Of a stretch of 25,153 bases of DNA, positions 20,831-25,153 are shown piece after piece (position 1 is the stretch's first letter; the number at the start of each line of letters is the position of its first letter). The position numbers and the translations under genes were made by a program. Below the pieces are notes generated by a model. That model searched no databases and was not told the origin of the DNA. It saw only the letters and a list, made by a program, of their open reading frames with translations. This DNA comes from UMGS1840 sp964537245. Lineage in GTDB: Bacteria > Bacillota > Clostridia > UMGS1840. The stretch is taken from NCBI GenBank assembly GCA_964537245.1, contig CAZHZL010000040.1, positions 1-25,153 of the forward strand, given 5' to 3'.

Positions 20831-22048
20831 ATTAATACTTTAATAGAATTATTTGACGAATGTCAGATGGAAAATGTTGTGTCAGCGTTATGCTATAATC
20901 CGAAAAAGCTGATATATATCGGATACAGCAAAATTATGACAAAAAAGAAAATGGCGGACCTTGAAAGATTTTTTATGTTAAAAAACCGTCGTTTTGAAAT
21001 TGAATATGTTGTAGTAAGCAGATACGATTTTGATGATATATATAATAAAATTTTAAGTGTAATCGAAAATAACAGAGATTGTGTTTTTGATCTTACCGGC
21101 GGAAAAGAGCTTGTTCTTGCCGCTATGGGTGCATTATCTGCAGCTTATGACATACCTATGCTGCAATACGATATAAAAGGCGGCGAAGTGAAGAAAATAA
21201 AAAATTGTGGTAATATTTCTAACGGACTTCCGATTGATATTTCTATTGATGAAATGATTGTGTTAAACGGCGGAGTTGTTGAAAGAAACGAAAGTAAAAA
21301 CCTTATAGGACAAGTTGATAGCAGTGTGAAAAATGATATAATAAAGCTGTGGGAAATTTGTAAAAAGGATTTAAAGCTATGGAACAAGCAGGCAGCTTTA
21401 TTTATGATGTATGAATCCTACGGTATATCAAAAAATCTTGAGCTGACGGTTAATCTTAACAGCTTTAACAAAAACCGTGAAGATGTGACTTTGAATAAAA
21501 AATTCAGAGAAGCTTTAGAAAAAAGCGGTCTTATAGAGAATTACAACGAGAAAAATTCTATTGTCAGATTTTCATATAAAAATGACCGTATCAGAAAGTG
21601 GCTGACAAAAGCCGGAAATATTCTTGAAATATATACATATATAATCGCAAACGACATAAATCAGGAGACTCCTGATTATTATTCTGATATTGATATCGGA
21701 GTTTATATAGATTGGGACGGTATTGTTGATAAAAAAGAAGCAGGCTTATTTGATACAAAAAACGAAATAGATATAATGCTTATGCGTGGACTTACTCCTG
21801 TTTTTATTTCATGCAAAAACGGTGATGTTCAGAAGGAAGCGCTTTATGAGCTTGAATCCGTTGCGAATAAATTCGGAGGAGAATATGCAAAAAAATACAT
21901 TGTTACCTCCAATTTATCCTCTTCTTCAAACGGACACAAAAGGCATTTTCTACGCCGCGCACACGATATGAAAATTATTGTTATAGACGATATTAACGAA
22001 ATGCAGTATGATGAATTTAAGGATAAGTTTAAAAGAACGGTTACATAA
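20831..22048 (+). CDS. Stand-alone CARF plus REase-fold protein (Card1/Can2/DUF1887 type)
   Basis: An N-terminal Rossmann-like CARF domain (about 1-140) has YIGYSK and the ligand-loop motif FDLTGGKELVLAAMGALS. A helical/winged middle follows (about 160-255), then a C-terminal PD-(D/E)xK-like domain (about 258-405): NILEIYTY, EIDIMLM, PVFISCKNG, then RRAHDMKIIVIDD. This matches Card1/Can2-type effectors, which bind cyclic oligoadenylates and cut nucleic acid. Three points are odd. The active-site ExK is SCK here (Ser327, Lys329), so the second acidic residue is missing. No cas gene or CRISPR array is nearby. The first ATG (20867) has no ribosome site, while the in-frame upstream INTLIELFDECQ has an AGGCAGGTG 8 nt before an ATT, so translation probably starts at ATT (405 aa; 393 aa from the ATG). 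Confidence 0.8.
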   Translation: MNTLIELFDECQMENVVSALCYNPKKLIYIGYSKIMTKKKMADLERFFMLKNRRFEIEYVVVSRYDFDDIYNKILSVIENNRDCVFDLTGGKELVLAAMGALSAAYDIPMLQYDIKGGEVKKIKNCGNISNGLPIDISIDEMIVLNGGVVERNESKNLIGQVDSSVKNDIIKLWEICKKDLKLWNKQAALFMMYESYGISKNLELTVNLNSFNKNREDVTLNKKFREALEKSGLIENYNEKNSIVRFSYKNDRIRKWLTKAGNILEIYTYIIANDINQETPDYYSDIDIGVYIDWDGIVDKKEAGLFDTKNEIDIMLMRGLTPVFISCKNGDVQKEALYELESVANKFGGEYAKKYIVTSNLSSSSNGHKRHFLRRAHDMKIIVIDDINEMQYDEFKDKFKRTVT

Positions 22049-22074
22049 AGAAGGCATATCGCTATTGATATAAT

Positions 22075-22129
22075 CCCCTTAGAGTAGACACTTGAAATAA
22101 CAAAAATATTTCAAGTCTAATCTAAGGGG
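22075..22129 (+). promoter_or_regulatory. IS left-end hairpin that hides the orfA ribosome site
   Basis: CCCCTTAGA (22075-22083) pairs with TCTAAGGGG (22121-22129), and inside it CTTGAAA (22091-22097) pairs with TTTCAAG (22109-22115). The AAGGGGG of orfA is in the 3' arm. Transcripts entering from outside would fold and block translation, a known way for IS elements to limit activation by host promoters. Confidence 0.6.
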
Positions 22130-22137
22130 GTTTTTCT

Positions 22138-22824
22138 ATGGGAAGAGAATCAAAATTAACTATTGAGCAGAAAATATCTGCAATAAAAGAATATAATGAC
22201 GGGAATGGAAGTTATTTAAGTATAGCTACTAAATTAGGAATTAGTAAAACAGCTTTTCGAAATATGGTAAAGCATTACAACGCAGGAGATTTAGATGCCA
22301 TAAGCAATAAAAAAACAAACAGACGGTATTCAAAGGAATTAAAGCTTTCAGCAGTTAATGATTACCTTGATGGTAAAGGAAGTCTTACTGATATTTGTTT
22401 AAAATATAAAATAATCAGTAATGTTCAACTCAGAAGATGGATTTTGTGGTATAATGGTCATAAAGAATTTAAGGAGCCATCTCGCTCCGGAACGGAGAAA
22501 TATATGACCAAAGGAAGAAAAACAACGCAAGAAGAAAGAGTTGAAATAGTATCGTTTTGTATTGAAAACAACAAGGACTACGGACTTGTTATTGAAAAAT
22601 ATGGGGTTTCATACCAACAAATATACTCATGGGTACGAAAATATGAGGATAAAGGAATAGAAGGGCTTTCTGATTGCCGCGGAAAACGGAAACAAATTAG
22701 AGAAATGACAGAAGCTGAAAAGCTTAAATTAGAAAACAAGCTGCTTCAAGCCAAATTAAAAGAAAAGGAAATGGAGATTGCACTATTAAAAAAATTAGAG
22801 GAACTGGAAAGGGGCGGTCGCTGA
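22138..22824 (+). CDS. IS150-group OrfA, helix-turn-helix protein
   Basis: The 228-aa protein has repeated helix-turn-helix units (LTIEQKISAIKEYNDGNGSY at about 6-60, SKELKLSAVNDYLDGKGS at about 64-115, TQEERVEIVSFCIENNKDYG at about 127-185) and a C-terminal leucine-rich coiled coil (about 190-224). In IS3-family elements OrfA binds the terminal repeats and, by a -1 frameshift, forms the OrfAB transposase. The A7 run at 22788-22794 (reading TTA AAA AAA TTA) has the A-AAA-AAA slippery form, and the -1 frame leads into the remaining OrfB start. orfA itself looks intact. The ATG follows AAGGGGG. Confidence 0.9.
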   Translation: MGRESKLTIEQKISAIKEYNDGNGSYLSIATKLGISKTAFRNMVKHYNAGDLDAISNKKTNRRYSKELKLSAVNDYLDGKGSLTDICLKYKIISNVQLRRWILWYNGHKEFKEPSRSGTEKYMTKGRKTTQEERVEIVSFCIENNKDYGLVIEKYGVSYQQIYSWVRKYEDKGIEGLSDCRGKRKQIREMTEAEKLKLENKLLQAKLKEKEMEIALLKKLEELERGGR

Positions 22825-23527
22825 GCGGAATACAACACGAATATGAATATTTAGCAATACAGTACTTAAATAAAACAGAGAATACAAAGTTCATTTTAAC
22901 AAAAAGTGTATTTACAGATTAATGAAAATTCTGCATTTAAAATCAGTGTGTCGTAAAAAGAAAAGTAATTACATAAAATCAACTCCTGAAATTACAGCAG
23001 AAAACATACTGAACAGAGAATTTTATGCGGATGCACCTAATGAAAAATGGCTTACAGTTGTAACTGAATTTAAGTATTATGCTGGCTCTGAAGTTAAAAA
23101 ATTGTACTTAAGTGCAATACTTGATTTGTATGACAGAAGAATAGTCGCATATAAAATTGGCGATAGCAACAATAATCCTCTTGTTTTTGAAACTTTAGAC
23201 GAAGCCATCAAACTTAACCCAACAGCACATCCTCTTTTTCATAGTGACAGAGGTTTTCAATATACAAGCAAAGTATTTCATCAAAAACTTTTGCGAGCAA
23301 ATATGCGTCAAAGTATGTCACGAATAGGACGCTGTATAGATAATGGTCCAATGGAAGGTTATTGGGGGATTTTAAAATCAGAAATGTATTATCTGAAAAA
23401 ATACACTTCTAAGAATGAATTACAGCAAGCGATTGAAGAATATATTAAATTTTACAATACAAAACGCTATCAATTAAAGTTAAACTGTATGACACCAATG
23501 GAATATCATCGAGCTTATGCAACATAA
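22824..23527 (+). pseudogene. IS150-group OrfB transposase, internally deleted and catalytically dead
   Basis: The -1 frame opens with the normal OrfB start SGIQHEYEYLAIQYLNKTEN (22824-22883) but meets a stop at about 22920. The rest continues in another frame from about 22874 (NREYKVHFNKKCIYRLM) to 23527. The helix-turn-helix region between these blocks, roughly 75 codons judged from the family, is missing. The rve core is otherwise recognisable: FHSDRGFQYTS has the second Asp and KSEMYYLKKY the Glu, but the first Asp in the usual WLTDVTEF is Val (WLTVVTEF). Two independent lesions make this copy unable to transpose on its own. Confidence 0.85.
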
Positions 23528-23633
23528 AAAATTCCTCCCTGAATATCCAGGGAGGAAAGAAAAACTTTTTGTTTTTTTCGTCTGTCTACTTGACAGGGAG
23601 CACATCATTTTTCGGTATGCCATATTTTTTATA

Positions 23634-23855
23634 TTAAAACTTAACTTCTTCACCGTCAAAGGCGCCTGTGTTGTATGAAACCGATTTGCTTTCGCAAAGT
23701 GATTTCAAGCCTGCAAGGTCTTCCCACAAGAATGCTTTTATTGTATTTGCACCTGTTAAGGTTAAGCCTGTTGATGAGATTGTTGTTGTGCCATCTTTAG
23801 AAACAGAAACTGATTTTATATCTATAAGCTTGCTTTCGTTATAGCTTGCAACAGT
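23634..23855 (-). pseudogene. C-terminal tail of a secreted Clostridial protein
   Basis: The minus frame reads VASYNESKLIDIKSVSVSKD, then TTTISSTGLTLTGANTIKAFLWEDLAGLKSLCESKS, and ends GAFDGEEVKF at a TAA (23634-23636). The IVASYxxxKL ... KAFLWDxLxxMKPLC pattern is the small beta-domain at the end of many secreted glycosidases and surface proteins of Clostridia. No start, signal peptide or catalytic domain remains, and the frame runs into unrelated sequence near 23855, so it is a remnant. The break point is approximate. Confidence 0.7.
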
Positions 23856-24135
23856 ATTTGCAAATGCTATCGAAAATGCAATCCACGCTTGCGAAAAATT
23901 GGAACAGGAAAAAAGAAAGATTGATATTAAAGTTATAACTAAACCGAAATTTATGCTTCAGATTGAAAACAGCTTTGACGGAAATATAGAATTTGACGAA
24001 AGCGGAGTACCCGTTTCACACGAAGATGAGCATGGCTTTGGTACACGCTCAATCGTTGCTTTTTGTGATAAGTACAACTCATTTTGTGAGTTTAAGGCTT
24101 TGGAAGATAAGTTTATATTAAGAATTGATTTTTAA
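23853..24135 (+). pseudogene. C-terminal fragment of a GHKL-type sensor kinase
   Basis: In frame with the stop at 24135, the sequence from about 23853 reads VFANAIENAIHACEKLEQEK, the N-box of the GHKL/HATPase_c_5 ATP-binding domain found in AgrC-like kinases, followed by FMLQIENSFDG and HEDEHGFGTRSIVAFCDKY, the G-box. The ATP-binding domain is nearly complete, but the membrane sensor, the histidine and most of the dimerisation region are missing. A TTG at 23899 could start only a 78-aa piece with no ribosome site. It is a gene remnant joined end to end with the minus-strand fragment. A response regulator is not present nearby. Confidence 0.8.
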
Positions 24136-24178
24136 AAAAAGGTGCTGCTAAAATTTTATTTTTTAACAGTACCTTTTT
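24134..24178 (+). terminator. Terminator after the kinase fragment
   Basis: AAAAGGTGCTG (about 24137-24147) with the following TAAAA pairs with TTTTAACAGTACCTTTT (24161-24177), with two mismatches or wobbles, followed by T-rich sequence. Its A-rich left flank lets it also serve trpB, which ends at 24208 on the other strand. Confidence 0.75.
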
Positions 24179-24207
24179 GAAATATAAAAATCTGAAATTA
24201 TTCAATT

Positions 24208-25153
24208 TTATCTGATTCCATACTTTTCGATGATATAATCCATATCTTTATCGCCTCTTCCTGATAAGTTGATGAGAATGGAACCATTGTTCATTGTTTT
24301 TGCAAGCTTCATACCAAAGGCAACTGCGTGAGAGCTTTCGATTGCAGGAATGATACCTTCCATTCTTGAAAGCTCAAAGAATGCGTCGATGGTTTCTTCG
24401 TCCGTTACTACATCATACTTAACTCTGCCAATGTCATGAAGAAATGCATGTTCAGGACCGCTTGACGGATAATCAAGTCCGCTTGCTACGGAATATACGG
24501 GAGCAGGCTCACCGTTTTCATCTTTAAGCATAATGCTGTTAAAACCGTGCATAATACCTTCACTGCCGTAGGTCAGACTTGCTGCGTGGTCTCCTAATTT
24601 TGTTCCACGTCCTAGTGGCTCAACACCGTAAATATCAACAGGATCATTTAAGAAGCCCGAGAAAAGTCCCATTGCATTTGAGCCGCCGCCAACACAGGCA
24701 ACAACAGCGTCCGGAAGCTCACCTGTCATATCAATAAATTGTTCTCTTGCCTCTAAGCCCACTACGCTTTGAAAATCTCTTACCATCATAGGAAAGGGAT
24801 GAGGACCTACAACAGAGCCTATGCAGTAAATAGCTTCCTTGTATTCATTGCAGTATGCTGAAAACGCTGCGTCAACTGCTTCTTTAAGAGTCTGCAATCC
24901 GTCTTTTACCTCAATAACCTTAGCGCCTAAAATTTTCATTCTTGCAACATTTGGCGCTTGCTTTTTGATATCAACAGCACCCATATAGATGTCGCACTCA
25001 AGACCGAAATATGCTGCCGCAGTAGCAAGTGCAACACCGTGTTGACCTGCACCGGTTTCAGCAATAAGCTTTTTCTTGCCCATATATTTTGCAAGCAAAG
25101 CTTCGCCCATGCAGTGATTCAATTTGTGTGCACCTGTATGATTTAAGTCTTCA
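24208..25153 (-). CDS. trpB: Tryptophan synthase beta chain, partial (5' end outside window)
   Basis: The frame is open to the window edge. Beyond the internal Met at 25122, the sequence reads EDLNHTGAHKLNHCMGEA, where HTGAHK holds the PLP lysine, so the true start lies outside. Other TrpB motifs are AETGAGQHGVALATAAA, CVGGGSNAMG for phosphate binding, and LSGRGDKDM near the C-terminus. TrpB joins indole and serine to make tryptophan, normally with TrpA. About 314 residues are visible. It is the last gene of its operon: a terminator and recombination scar follow where trpA usually lies, so it may act on free indole or on TrpA encoded elsewhere. Confidence 0.95.
   Translation of the reverse strand, partial: EDLNHTGAHKLNHCMGEALLAKYMGKKKLIAETGAGQHGVALATAAAYFGLECDIYMGAVDIKKQAPNVARMKILGAKVIEVKDGLQTLKEAVDAAFSAYCNEYKEAIYCIGSVVGPHPFPMMVRDFQSVVGLEAREQFIDMTGELPDAVVACVGGGSNAMGLFSGFLNDPVDIYGVEPLGRGTKLGDHAASLTYGSEGIMHGFNSIMLKDENGEPAPVYSVASGLDYPSSGPEHAFLHDIGRVKYDVVTDEETIDAFFELSRMEGIIPAIESSHAVAFGMKLAKTMNNGSILINLSGRGDKDMDYIIEKYGIR

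Larger units (their letters stand above)
22074..23599 (+). mobile_element. Damaged IS3-family (IS150 group) insertion sequence
   Basis: About 1.5 kb with imperfect terminal inverted repeats. The left end (TCCCCTTAGAGTAGACA from 22074) and the reverse complement of the right end (TCCCTGTCAAGTAGACA, ending at 23599) match at 17 of 24 positions, including AGTAGACA and GAAA. It holds orfA and a broken orfB. No target-site duplication is evident next to the proposed ends, which suggests age or later recombination. A strong hairpin (23532-23541 with 23548-23557) follows orfB. The exact ends are estimated from the repeats only. Confidence 0.8.

Noticed and set aside
20709..22140. CRISPR array or cas genes near the CARF protein
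   Set aside because: No regularly spaced repeats and no second cas-like frame were seen on either strand in the window.

Overview
The window is AT-rich and densely coded and looks like chromosome from a low-GC Firmicute of the class Clostridia, perhaps a gut lineage. Evidence: strong AGGAGG-type ribosome sites, TTGACA-N17-TATAAT promoters, spoVG, a lexA/yneA-like divergent SOS pair with CGAAC-N4-GTTYG boxes, a FeoB-associated Cys-rich peptide, and an alr-mazF neighbourhood. The species cannot be named from sequence alone. No rRNA, tRNA, CRISPR array or replication origin was seen.

Layout. 1-1303 (minus): queT and an SGNH hydrolase, controlled by a preQ1-I riboswitch that overlaps the queT ribosome site. 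1322-6750 (plus): a divergent promoter starts a run of a 34-aa membrane peptide, ppk, bifunctional nnr, alr and mazF; the usual mazF antitoxin is absent. 6708-7388: a compact cassette with a promoter, a heavily folded leader RNA, an intrinsic terminator and a 118-aa orphan protein, bracketed by two exact 43-bp copies of one terminator. 7397-10022 (minus): feoA, feoB and a Cys-rich partner, with two 20-bp palindromic operators. 10163-10948 (minus): a FucU-type mutarotase behind a stand-alone LytTR regulator. 11205-18411 (plus): spoVG, prs, plsX-acpP-rnc, an aminotransferase, trpS and a split chromate-type transporter pair. 18493-19628: lexA and a yneA-like SOS gene, divergent. 19738-20758: a secreted SH3b-NlpC/P60 wall hydrolase with a WalR-like box in its promoter. 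20778-22048: a stand-alone CARF plus restriction-endonuclease-fold protein (Card1/Can2/DUF1887 type) that probably starts at ATT. 22074-24135: a damaged IS3-family element followed by two truncated gene tails, a recombination scar. 24208-25153 (minus): trpB, running off the window.

How it fits together. Much of the window is housekeeping: NAD(P)HX repair, D-alanine supply, PRPP synthesis, fatty acid/phospholipid initiation, RNA processing and Trp-tRNA charging. Layered on it are stress and signal modules: SOS, polyphosphate, MazF, iron uptake, cell-wall turnover and possibly cyclic-oligonucleotide sensing. The two best candidates for undescribed biology are the folded leader with its orphan protein (6770-7348) and the CARF-nuclease with no CRISPR context (20831-22048).
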